8,311 nt of DNA from Lentisphaeria bacterium (lineage in GTDB: Bacteria > Verrucomicrobiota > Lentisphaeria > Victivallales > UBA1829): the NCBI GenBank assembly GCA_017623265.1, contig JAGAPM010000342.1, positions 1-8,311 of the forward strand, written 5' to 3'. The first letter of the stretch is position 1; each line of letters begins with the position of its first letter. The position numbers and the translations under genes are program-made. Below the pieces are notes generated by a model. The model was not told the origin of the DNA. It was given only the letters and a program-made list of their open reading frames with translations, and searched no databases. This document shows, in pieces, positions 1-5,823 of the stretch.

Positions 1-1155
1 GGCGGGAACTGTTTTGATCCGGTCGCTCACGCCCATTGCTTCGTAGTCCGGCATAGTCCAGCGGAGACAACGCAACGGTCGCGCCATAGCCTGCATCCAA
101 GCCTGTTCTGTCGGATGGAACACATCCTTGACAAATGCCCAGGACTGGGCGGAAACGGGATCCTGCGCCGCCCGGAACGGTGGCAGCATGAAAGTGGGGG
201 AACGTTCTGTGGTATCGGTAAAGACATCCAGCAGAAAATCGTGGGTGAAATATGTCACTTTGCCGTGCTGACGGTAGATCTCTGTTTCAAAGTCGATATA
301 ATCCGCAATCGCTTTGCGGGTTTCCGGGGTCTCAAGGGTGTCGAGAAGTTTTTCAAAAGCAGCAGCATAGTCGATGATCTCCTTTTCGCCGGCAAGACGG
401 GCAAAAACAGTTTCCAACGCCCCGCCGGCAATCAGCTGTTCGGAGGTTGTCGCCTGCATCCGGGTGGATCCGGCAAGAGCCATGGGACCGCAGAAAAGAT
501 CCAGCACAGTGACCCGGGGATTCCGGATCGCATCCCGGGAGCGTTCCAGCCGTTCCGCAAGAAGATCAGCAGGATTATTGAACAGGAGGAACACTTTCCC
601 GCCGCGCTCCGCCATTTCCGCCACCGTTCCAAGCACGCTGCTGGTCTCACCGCCCTCGGTAATGGCAACCAATAGATCTCCGGGGCCCAAGTCCAGTTCT
701 TTCACCTGTCGGCGTCCGAAAACAGCATAATCCTCAAAAAACTCCACGCTCTTGACCAATGCAAAATCGCCGCCGGTCATAATGCTGAACACCTGTTTGC
801 CGAAATCTTCCATCCCGGCAGTATCCCGACAGGCTGTCCGCCACATACTTTCCAACAGGATGGAAAGACGCCCCGTGGCTCCGCAACCGGAAAAAGCAAT
901 TCTGCCGTCGGAACGGAGAGTCTGCTCCATGGCGGCGACCAGCGCATGATATTCCTCCGACCGGAACACCCGCTTTACCATAGCAAGCACTTCCCGGTCC
1001 ACCCGCTGTAAAGTTGCCACGCCATCTATGGAAGATTGCTTAAAATCCGCTTCCAATGTCCGGCTGAGTTCGTTGGATTGTTCTGTCGGCAGAAAACCGA
1101 GATGAAATGCCGTTTCATTATGAATAAAGTACTGCGCCTTTTCGATTGCGTTCAT
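1..1155 (-). CDS. SIS-domain protein of the MurQ/GCKR type (3' end missing)
   Basis: The frame is open for 385 codons from ATG at 1155 and runs off the left edge, so the C-terminus is missing. AAAAGGA lies 8 nt before the start. Residues about 85-240 align by eye with the SIS fold of N-acetylmuramic acid 6-phosphate etherase: a phosphosugar loop GCGATGRL (90-97), GGD plus SVEFFED (128-142), GDLLVAITEGGETSSVLG (159-176) and GPMALAGSTRM (223-233). From about residue 299 a second SIS-like domain seems to begin, with TERSPTF (316-322) recalling ECPPTF of MurQ. A tandem arrangement is known from glucokinase regulatory protein. The Glu that is catalytic in MurQ appears replaced by Met104 in domain 1, so etherase activity is doubtful. 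A role in binding or sensing sugar phosphates is inferred. It has its own promoter 114 nt downstream of the MarC-family gene. The SIS assignment is firm; the substrate is unknown. Confidence 0.85.
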   Translation of the reverse strand, partial: MNAIEKAQYFIHNETAFHLGFLPTEQSNELSRTLEADFKQSSIDGVATLQRVDREVLAMVKRVFRSEEYHALVAAMEQTLRSDGRIAFSGCGATGRLSILLESMWRTACRDTAGMEDFGKQVFSIMTGGDFALVKSVEFFEDYAVFGRRQVKELDLGPGDLLVAITEGGETSSVLGTVAEMAERGGKVFLLFNNPADLLAERLERSRDAIRNPRVTVLDLFCGPMALAGSTRMQATTSEQLIAGGALETVFARLAGEKEIIDYAAAFEKLLDTLETPETRKAIADYIDFETEIYRQHGKVTYFTHDFLLDVFTDTTERSPTFMLPPFRAAQDPVSAQSWAFVKDVFHPTEQAWMQAMARPLRCLRWTMPDYEAMGVSDRIKTVPA

Positions 1156-1180
1156 TGAGTTGATCCTTTTCAAAAAATGA

Positions 1181-1219
1181 GTTTGAAAACTATATCACAG
1201 GCAGAACGCTTTTTCAAAC
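1181..1219. promoter_or_regulatory. 9-bp inverted repeat bracketing the SIS promoter, possible operator
   Basis: GTTTGAAAA at 1181-1189 and its exact reverse complement TTTTCAAAC at 1211-1219 lie 30 bp apart, about three helical turns. One arm covers the -35 box; the other touches the -10 box and covers the likely transcription start. A third copy of eight bases, TTTTCAAA at 1167-1174, lies in the leader just downstream. The arrangement suits repressor binding, but the -35 sequence TTGAAA is itself part of the repeat, so coincidence is possible. No regulator gene is visible nearby. Confidence 0.4.
1189..1217 (-). promoter_or_regulatory. Sigma70-type promoter of the SIS gene
   Basis: Read on the minus strand, TTGAAA (1217-1212) is followed after 17 nt by TATAGT (1194-1189). 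This is close to consensus with ideal spacing. The start of transcription would fall near 1182, about 27 nt before the ATG at 1155. It is the best-formed promoter in the window and lets the SIS gene be expressed independently of queH and the MarC-family gene upstream. Confidence 0.75.
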
Positions 1220-1261
1220 CGGAATAGAAAAACAACGGCATTTTTTCTGACTTTTTTCCAG

Positions 1262-1282
1262 CTCTCCGTTTACACCGGAGAG
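1262..1282 (-). other. Hairpin over the stop codon of the MarC-family gene
   Basis: CTCTCCG (1262-1268) and CGGAGAG (1276-1282) form a perfect 7-bp stem with a 7-nt loop. The structure spans the end of the reading frame, whose TAA is at 1272-1270. Minus-strand RNA after the stem reads GCUGGAAAAAAG, with no U-run, so it is not a standard intrinsic terminator. It may protect the 3' end of the mRNA or weakly slow transcription. Confidence 0.4.
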
Positions 1283-1890
1283 AATACGATCTGCAGCCAC
1301 TGACCGGAACCGCTGAGAATCATTTGCACAGCCATTGCCATAACGATCAATCCGCTGATCCGGATCAATGGTCCGATCACATGGATCCGGTCCAGAAAAT
1401 TGCCGATATAACGTGAAAGCAGCATAAAAACAAGATTGATCACCAACGCACAGGCGATCACGATCACCGTAAAAACAGCGCCGTTTGTCGCCACGGTGGA
1501 TATACTGATCGCAATCGTTCCCGGTCCGGCGATCAGCGGTGCTGCCAACGGAACGATCGAAAGGTCCGGCACACTTTCAAAGGCCTTTTTCTCATAAAAA
1601 CGACCTTCCCGCACCGCCTTCAGACCTGTCAATAGAAGCACCAGACCACCGGCAATGGAGAGTGAATAAAGATCGATCCGGAAAAACTTGGTTAAAAGGG
1701 CATTCCCCGCCACACCGAGTGCGATCAGAATCAAAAACGCAGCCAGCGTGGATTTGGTGGAGACTGACACCAGTTCCCGCCGACTGTACGGGGGATCCAT
1801 GCTTGCCAGAAGCAGAACCTTGGTCGGCGGATTGATGATCGCCAGAAAATACACGCTGTATTCAAGAATTTTTCCAAAATCAAAGTTCAT
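1270..1890 (-). CDS. MarC-family integral membrane protein
   Basis: The 206-residue protein is almost entirely hydrophobic, with about six membrane segments near residues 8-28, 47-66, 75-91, 111-131, 137-158 and 173-192. This is the usual size and topology of the MarC/YhgN (UPF0056) family of inner-membrane proteins. Family hallmarks are IINPP (18-22), VPLAAPLIAGPG (113-124) and GLIVMAMAVQMIL (180-192). The molecular function of MarC proteins is not established; early links of MarC to antibiotic resistance were not upheld. The start codon overlaps the end of queH by 4 nt (ATGA), and AAAGGA lies 6-7 nt upstream inside queH, so the two are probably translationally coupled. No functional link between them is known to me. 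Neighbours and start are clear; the role is not. Confidence 0.93.
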   Translation of the reverse strand: MNFDFGKILEYSVYFLAIINPPTKVLLLASMDPPYSRRELVSVSTKSTLAAFLILIALGVAGNALLTKFFRIDLYSLSIAGGLVLLLTGLKAVREGRFYEKKAFESVPDLSIVPLAAPLIAGPGTIAISISTVATNGAVFTVIVIACALVINLVFMLLSRYIGNFLDRIHVIGPLIRISGLIVMAMAVQMILSGSGQWLQIVFSPV

Positions 1891-2435
1891 TTTTTCATCC
1901 TTTCCCTTTCCCGCCGGGAAAACTCACACCCACAGAAATCCTGACGGTACAGATTCAATTTTTTGCTGTTTTCAATCGACTTTTTGAAACCGTCTTTTTT
2001 CTTGAAATCCCACGGTTCAAAGCAGTTCCATTCACTGCCGATTTCAAAGATCAACTTGCTGGACTTGTGGGGGCTGACCGTCAGACTGGTGGCAAAATTC
2101 ATTCCCCGTTCCGCTGCCAGTTTCGCCGTCCGCCCCAATGAAAAAGCAAAACAATACCGGCACCGTTCGCCCCGCTCCGGTTCCGCTTCAAATCCTGCCA
2201 CCGCATTCAACCATGCATCGTGATCGTAAGGATCTGCGATCAATTCGACACCGAGACTTTCCGCAAGTTGTCGTGCCGCTGTAAGCCGTTTCTCATACTC
2301 TGCTTCATCGCACAGATTGGAATTGGAAAAATACAGCACAAAATCACGCCCGTTCTCCTGAAGGAGTCCGGTACATCCGGAGGCACAGGGGCCGCAGCAG
2401 GTATGCAGTAAAAGTTTTTTTTCATCCGTTTCCAT
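1887..2435 (-). CDS. queH: Epoxyqueuosine reductase QueH
   Basis: QueH reduces epoxyqueuosine to queuosine in the wobble position of GUN-anticodon tRNAs, the last step of queuosine synthesis, in the cytoplasm. It replaces the unrelated cobalamin-dependent QueG. The 182-residue protein matches the family (formerly DUF208) throughout: LLLHTCCGPC with adjacent Cys13-Cys14, ERCRYCF with Cys92 and Cys95, SLTVSPHKS (117-125), DFKK (143-146) and LYRQDFCGC with Cys168 and Cys170. The CC and CxxC cysteines are those expected to hold the iron-sulfur cluster. AAGGA lies 7 nt before ATG 2435. The predicted transcript starts only about 15 nt upstream, so no preQ1 riboswitch fits in its leader. No other queuosine genes are in the window. 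The C-terminal lysines overlap the start of the MarC-family gene. Confidence 0.95.
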   Translation of the reverse strand: METDEKKLLLHTCCGPCASGCTGLLQENGRDFVLYFSNSNLCDEAEYEKRLTAARQLAESLGVELIADPYDHDAWLNAVAGFEAEPERGERCRYCFAFSLGRTAKLAAERGMNFATSLTVSPHKSSKLIFEIGSEWNCFEPWDFKKKDGFKKSIENSKKLNLYRQDFCGCEFSRRERERMKK

Positions 2436-2456
2436 TTCCAGATCCTTTCCGGAACT

Positions 2457-2484
2457 AATATAGAGCCTGCACTTGATTTTTCAA
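2457..2484 (-). promoter_or_regulatory. Promoter of queH and the MarC-family gene
   Basis: On the minus strand TTGAAA (2484-2479) is followed after 16 nt by TATATT (2462-2457). Transcription would start near 2450, leaving a leader of about 15 nt. Its -35 box abuts the -35 box of the divergent ABM promoter. Confidence 0.6.
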
Positions 2485-2500
2485 GCGCAGAATGTATATT
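2473..2500 (+). promoter_or_regulatory. Promoter of the ABM-domain gene
   Basis: TTGATT (2473-2478) is followed after 16 nt by TATATT (2495-2500), predicting a start near 2507 and a leader of about 34 nt. The -35 boxes of this and the queH promoter form the two arms of CTTGA-TTTT-TCAAG (2472-2485), so the two promoters sit back to back and should compete for polymerase. Confidence 0.55.
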
Positions 2501-2540
2501 GTTGAAAGATCACACGAACTTTTACCGAAAGGAAAAAATT

Positions 2541-2834
2541 ATGCTTGAAGTCGTTGCTATTCTCACCGTCCGCCCCGAATGTGTTGCTGAAACGGAAAAA
2601 CTCCTCTGCCAGCTCATCAATGGCTCCCGTCAGGACAAGGGCAACATTGCTTACAACTGCAATCCCGTGGAAGGCACTCCCGGCAAATACATCTTCCGCG
2701 AATGCTGGCAAAATCAGGAACTGCTGGACCTGCACATGCAGCAGAAACACTTTACCGACTTCGCCGAAGCGGTCGCTCCCCTCACTGCAACGGATCTTGA
2801 AGTATTTGTCCTCGGCAGCGCCGTCGCCGGATAA
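2541..2834 (+). CDS. ABM-domain (YgiN-like) putative quinol monooxygenase
   Basis: The protein has 97 residues when started at ATG 2541. That start is chosen because GAAAGGA lies 7 nt before it; an upstream in-frame start at 2499 lies inside the -10 box and is unlikely to be transcribed. The sequence fits the antibiotic biosynthesis monooxygenase fold: a first strand LEVVAILTVRP (2-12), helix ETEKLLCQLI (17-26), IAYNCNP (36-42), YIFRECWQNQELLDLH (50-65) and QKHFTDF (68-74). Members are small cytoplasmic dimeric alpha/beta barrels. YgiN acts on quinols, while other members have unrelated substrates or heme-linked roles. The substrate cannot be read from sequence. It is transcribed divergently from queH, and the next gene has its own promoter, so it may be monocistronic. 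Confidence 0.88.
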   Translation: MLEVVAILTVRPECVAETEKLLCQLINGSRQDKGNIAYNCNPVEGTPGKYIFRECWQNQELLDLHMQQKHFTDFAEAVAPLTATDLEVFVLGSAVAG

Positions 2835-2860
2835 ATTTTCCCTTTTTCACGCTGTTCCTA

Positions 2861-2888
2861 TTGAAATCTGCTCTTATGATTGTATATT
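2861..2888 (+). promoter_or_regulatory. Promoter of the aminotransferase-oxidoreductase operon
   Basis: TTGAAA (2861-2866), 16 nt spacer, TATATT (2883-2888). TATTAT at 2885-2890 with 18 nt spacing is an alternative reading of the same -10. The predicted start is near 2895, about 50 nt before the aminotransferase ATG. Confidence 0.65.
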
Positions 2889-2893
2889 ATAGG

Positions 2894-2910
2894 GCTGCCG
2901 GAAATGCAGC
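2894..2910 (+). other. Small hairpin at the 5' end of the aminotransferase leader
   Basis: GCTGC (2894-2898) and GCAGC (2906-2910) form a 5-bp stem with a 7-nt loop at the predicted extreme 5' end of the transcript. Such hairpins can shield mRNA from 5'-end decay. The ribosome binding site AGGAG at 2928-2932 is outside it. It is short, so chance is possible. Confidence 0.3.
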
Positions 2911-2943
2911 GTGAAACAGAAATAGACAGGAGCGAAACCTACC

Positions 2944-4215
2944 ATGGACATCACAAATTTTTCCAAAGTGAAACTGCTTGCCCTCAAGGAAGACCTGGAA
3001 AAGCAGTACGCAGATTTTCAGGCACAGAACCTGAAACTGGATATGTCCCGTGGCAAACCCGCGGGCACGCAACTTGACCTGACCAACGGGATTCTTTTCA
3101 CCCTGACAAAATATATCACAGAAGACGGTGTTGACGCCCGAAACTACGGCGGACTCGACGGAATCCCCGAAGCAAAAAAACTCTTCTCCGGTTTGTTGGA
3201 TATTCCCACAGAGAAGATCATTATCGGCGGTAACTCCAGCCTCAACCTGATGTACGATACCATGGTCCGGTTCATGCTCTTCGGTACCGGAGGACACACT
3301 CCCTGGTCCAAACTGGACAAAGTCAAATTCCTCTGCCCCAGCCCCGGTTATGACCGTCACTTCGGCATCTGCGAAGATCTGGGCATCGAAATGATCACCA
3401 TCCCCATGACCGAACATGGTCCTGATATGGATCTGGTGGAAAAGCTGGCGGCAGAAGATCCCGCAATCAAGGGCATCTGGTGCGTCCCCCTGTATTCCAA
3501 TCCGCAGGGAATCATTTACAGCGATGAAACCGTGGACCGTCTCGGTTCCATGAAGACCGCGGCTCCCGACTTCCGCATCATGTGGGACAATGCTTACGGT
3601 GTCCATCACATCTACACGGAAAACAAGGTCAAAGACATCTTTACCGTCTGCGAACAGGCGGGCAACCCCAACCGGGTGTTTTACTTCTTCTCCACCTCCA
3701 AGATCACTTTCCCCGGCGCAGGCGTGGCACTCCTTGCCGCCAGTCCGGAAAATATCGTGGAAATTAAGAAACATATGGGCATGCAGACCATCGGGCACGA
3801 CAAACTCAACCAGCTCCGTACGGTCACCTACCTCAAGAATCCGGAGGGTGTCCGGGATCACATGGAAAAACTGGCGGCGGAATTGCGTCCCAAATTCGAT
3901 GTCGTTCTGGAAACGCTCGATCGGGAACTGGCTGGTACAGGACTGGCAAAATGGACAAAGCCGCAAGGCGGATATTTTGTGGCGATCGACACCCTCCCCG
4001 GCTGTGCAAAAAACACCGTTGCTCTGGCAAAAGCGGCAGGCGTTACCATGACCGGCGCCGGTGCCACATTCCCGTACAAAAAAGACCCCAACGATACCAA
4101 TATCCGGATCGCTCCCACCTACCCGACATACGATGAACTGAAGATCGCAATCGCCCTCTTCTGCGTCTGTGTCAAGCTGGCGGGCGTGAACAAACTTCTG
4201 GAAACTGCTGAATAA
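2944..4215 (+). CDS. PLP-dependent aminotransferase, type Ic aspartate aminotransferase
   Basis: Transfers an amino group between aspartate and 2-oxoglutarate if it follows the type Ic enzymes (AspT of Corynebacterium, Pfam Aminotran_MocR). The 423-residue length is usual for that group. Diagnostic segments are LKLDMSRGKP (30-39), ARNYGGLDG (65-73), CPSPGYDRHF (131-140), HGPDMD (158-163) and YSNPQG (184-189). PLP contacts are Asp215 in WDNAYGVHH and the Schiff-base Lys253 in STSKITFPGAG; Arg388 in NIRIAP should bind the substrate carboxylate. All key residues are present. The start ATG 2944 follows AGGAG by 11 nt, slightly long. The oxidoreductase gene begins 26 nt after the stop without a promoter or terminator between, so the two form an operon. 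A different amino acid substrate cannot be excluded. A 465-codon antisense frame over the gene is a codon-bias shadow. Confidence 0.92.
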   Translation: MDITNFSKVKLLALKEDLEKQYADFQAQNLKLDMSRGKPAGTQLDLTNGILFTLTKYITEDGVDARNYGGLDGIPEAKKLFSGLLDIPTEKIIIGGNSSLNLMYDTMVRFMLFGTGGHTPWSKLDKVKFLCPSPGYDRHFGICEDLGIEMITIPMTEHGPDMDLVEKLAAEDPAIKGIWCVPLYSNPQGIIYSDETVDRLGSMKTAAPDFRIMWDNAYGVHHIYTENKVKDIFTVCEQAGNPNRVFYFFSTSKITFPGAGVALLAASPENIVEIKKHMGMQTIGHDKLNQLRTVTYLKNPEGVRDHMEKLAAELRPKFDVVLETLDRELAGTGLAKWTKPQGGYFVAIDTLPGCAKNTVALAKAAGVTMTGAGATFPYKKDPNDTNIRIAPTYPTYDELKIAIALFCVCVKLAGVNKLLETAE

Positions 4216-4241
4216 TTTTTGACAATCAAGGAGATACAAAC

Positions 4242-5246
4242 ATGAAAAAACTCGCTTTTGTCGGTTGTGCGCACATTCATGCACCCGCTTTCACCAACTG
4301 GACCAATGAACGTAAGGACTCTGTTGAAGTTGCGGCAGTCTGGGATCCCAATCCGGAACTGGCGGCAAAATACGCAGAAAAGCTCGGCAGCAAGGCGGTT
4401 GCCTCTGCGGATGAAATCTGGAACGATCCCTCCATCGAAGGCGTGGTCATCACTTCCGAAACCAATCTCCACGGCGAACTGGTTGCAAAAGCCGCTGCCG
4501 CAAAAAAACACATGTTCGTTGAAAAACCCATCGGCTTCAACGCTGCCGAAGCAAAAAAGATGGCGGATGCCGTTGAACAGGCGGGCGTGATCTTCCAGAC
4601 CGGTTACTTCATGCGCGGGTTCTCCGCTTTCCAGTTCATCAAGGAACAGGTCGAAGCCGGAAATTTCGGCAAGATCACCAGAGTCCGTCACAGCAACTGT
4701 CACAGCGGTTCCCTCGGCGGCTGGTTCGATACCGATTACAGATGGATGGCGAATCCCGCCATCGCCGGTTGCGGTGCCTTCGGCGACCTGGGTACACACT
4801 CCCTCGATATCCTTATGTGGATGTTCGGGAAACCGCAGAAAGTTACCGGATCCATCCATGTTCTGACAGAACGTTATGGAAAAGATTGCGATGAATACGG
4901 CGAAGCCTCCATGCTCTACAGCAACGGCATGATCGCTACCATCGCCGCCGGTTGGGTGGATTGCCTGAACCCGGTCGTGATGGAAGTCTGCGGTACGGAA
5001 GGCCATGCGGTCTTTATGTGCGATCAGGTCTACTTCACCAGCCAGAAGGTGGAAGGCTCCGACTTCTCCAAGCCGGTCGAAAACCTCCCCGCCCCCCTGC
5101 CCCATGCGTTCAACCTCTTCCTCGATGCCTTCATCGACGGCAAGAACGTTCCGCTGGTCAATGTGCAGGATGCCGCCGACCGTAACCTGGTTATGGAAGC
5201 GATCTACCAGGGTGCGAAGGAAGACCGCTGGGTCACCATCGGCTGA
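4242..5246 (+). CDS. Gfo/Idh/MocA-family NAD(P)-dependent oxidoreductase
   Basis: A 334-residue cytoplasmic dehydrogenase with an N-terminal Rossmann fold (about 1-120) and a C-terminal alpha/beta domain. Visible signatures are the first strand and loop LAFVGCAHIHA (4-14), acidic turn WDP (34-36), catalytic Lys95 in VEKPIGF (93-99), and GDLGTHSLD (181-189) with Asp182, His186 and Asp189. The nucleotide loop is GCAHIH, so the second glycine of the usual GxGxxG/H pattern is Ala10. These enzymes usually oxidise or reduce sugars, inositols or related cyclic polyols; the substrate is not readable here. ATG 4242 follows AAGGAG by about 8 nt. It is the second gene of an operon with the aminotransferase and ends 21 nt before an intrinsic terminator. 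Pairing with a transaminase could hint at an amino-sugar or keto-acid substrate, but this is a guess. Confidence 0.93.
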   Translation: MKKLAFVGCAHIHAPAFTNWTNERKDSVEVAAVWDPNPELAAKYAEKLGSKAVASADEIWNDPSIEGVVITSETNLHGELVAKAAAAKKHMFVEKPIGFNAAEAKKMADAVEQAGVIFQTGYFMRGFSAFQFIKEQVEAGNFGKITRVRHSNCHSGSLGGWFDTDYRWMANPAIAGCGAFGDLGTHSLDILMWMFGKPQKVTGSIHVLTERYGKDCDEYGEASMLYSNGMIATIAAGWVDCLNPVVMEVCGTEGHAVFMCDQVYFTSQKVEGSDFSKPVENLPAPLPHAFNLFLDAFIDGKNVPLVNVQDAADRNLVMEAIYQGAKEDRWVTIG

Positions 5247-5267
5247 TCGCACTCTCAACAGCGCAAC

Positions 5268-5300
5268 AAAAAAGCACGGTTTCAACGCCGTGCTTTTTTT
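5268..5300 (+). terminator. Strong intrinsic terminator after the oxidoreductase gene
   Basis: AAAAAAGCACGG (5268-5279) and CCGTGCTTTTTT (5288-5299) form a perfect 12-bp stem with an 8-nt loop; seven Ts run from 5294 to 5300. The A-run on the left arm would also give a T-run on the other strand, so the element can act in both directions. Confidence 0.93.
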
Positions 5301-5357
5301 GTGAAAAAATCAAAAACACAAAGTAGCCCGTTCGGATTATCCGATTTTGCGGAATCA

Positions 5358-5560
5358 CGCGGCAAACAAATCCCTCCGTGCGGCAAACAAGCGAAGCGCA
5401 ATTTTCAATAGGTGGCAAATAAATCCCCCCGTGCCGCGAACAAGCGAAGCGCAATTTTCAATAGGTGGCAAATAAATCCCCCCGTGCCGCGAACAAGCGC
5501 AGCGCAATTTTCAATAGGTGGCAAATAAATCCCCCCGTGCCGCGAACAAGCGCAGCGCAG
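5358..5560. repeat. Four tandem copies of a 53-bp unit
   Basis: Units start at about 5358, 5411, 5464 and 5517, a constant 53-bp period. Units 2 and 3 differ at one base (GCGAAGCGC against GCGCAGCGC). Unit 1 is more divergent, and unit 4 lacks the last ten or so bases, diverging after 5560. Each full unit has GGTGGCAAATAAATCCCCCC, then GTGCCGCGAACAAGCG, then a GCGCAATTTTCAATA tail. GTGGCA and TGCCGC within a unit can form a 6-bp stem with one G-U pair and a C-run in the loop. The period is not a multiple of three, so each copy is read in a different frame and a coding role is very unlikely. It is not CRISPR: there are no spacers between copies. Confidence 0.93.
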
Positions 5561-5579
5561 TTGGGCGGCACTATAGAAA

Positions 5580-5712
5580 CACCCCTTTGGGGTGCTGTTT
5601 TTGACGGCTCCCCCTTACCCCCATTCATGCGATTGGTCGCCCGTCAAAAACAGACCCCTTCGGATCACCGGGGAACTTTTCCCCGGCGACACTAAGGAAC
5701 GGAGCGTCAAAC
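5580..5712. other. Cluster of inverted repeats with alternative pairings (possible ncRNA or mobile-element remnant)
   Basis: In order: hairpin CACCCC-TTT-GGGGTG (5580-5594); a 13-bp perfect inverted repeat CTGTTTTTGACGG (5595-5607) with CCGTCAAAAACAG (5641-5653), extendable with one bulge through GGGGT (5589-5593) and ACCCC (5654-5658); inside its loop a hairpin GCGA-TTGG-TCGC (5629-5640); then CCGGGGAA-CTT-TTCCCCGG (5668-5686). The left arm 5600-5611 can instead pair with GGAGCGTCAAA at 5701-5711, with one bulged G. GGGGT can pair on either side. No stem is followed by a T-run, so these are not terminators. The block lies upstream of the next promoter and is not in a gene leader on the plus strand unless transcription starts further left. 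No transposase or known RNA family was recognised. Confidence 0.6.
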
Positions 5713-5751
5713 AAAAGTAGAGAAAAACATGTCTGAGATGTGTGACCACTC

Positions 5752-5779
5752 TTGAAATTTCGACGGTCTGTGCTACCTT
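5752..5779 (+). promoter_or_regulatory. Promoter of the zinc-ribbon and zwf operon
   Basis: TTGAAA (5752-5757), 16 nt spacer, TACCTT (5774-5779). The -35 matches the other promoters here; the -10 is weaker. Transcription would start near 5786, giving a leader of about 38 nt that excludes the repeat block upstream. Confidence 0.5.
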
Positions 5780-5823
5780 GTAGAGAACAGAAAAACAAGT
5801 CACGATCAAGGAGAAGATCAGCT

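Noticed and set aside
115..675. 186-codon plus-strand frame at the left end
   Set aside because: The minus strand of this stretch encodes the SIS protein with clear motifs; the plus frame shows none.
2436..2456. preQ1 riboswitch in front of queH
   Set aside because: The predicted leader is only about 15 nt, too short for an aptamer.
2887..4284. 465-codon open frame on the minus strand
   Set aside because: It is exactly antisense to the well-supported aminotransferase, has no family resemblance and a composition typical of a codon-bias shadow.
4119..5285. 388-codon open frame on the minus strand
   Set aside because: Antisense to the Gfo/Idh/MocA gene and running through the terminator; no recognisable domains.
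5358..5560. CRISPR array
   Set aside because: Copies are directly joined, with no variable spacers, and there are no cas genes.
5465..5695. 76-codon plus-strand frame through the repeats
   Set aside because: It reads the 53-bp repeats in shifting frames and then the hairpin block; no ribosome binding site or conserved motif.
5729..5755. Eight-codon leader peptide frame before the zinc-ribbon promoter
   Set aside because: Its stop lies in the -35 box, so it would precede the predicted transcript, and it has no good ribosome binding site.
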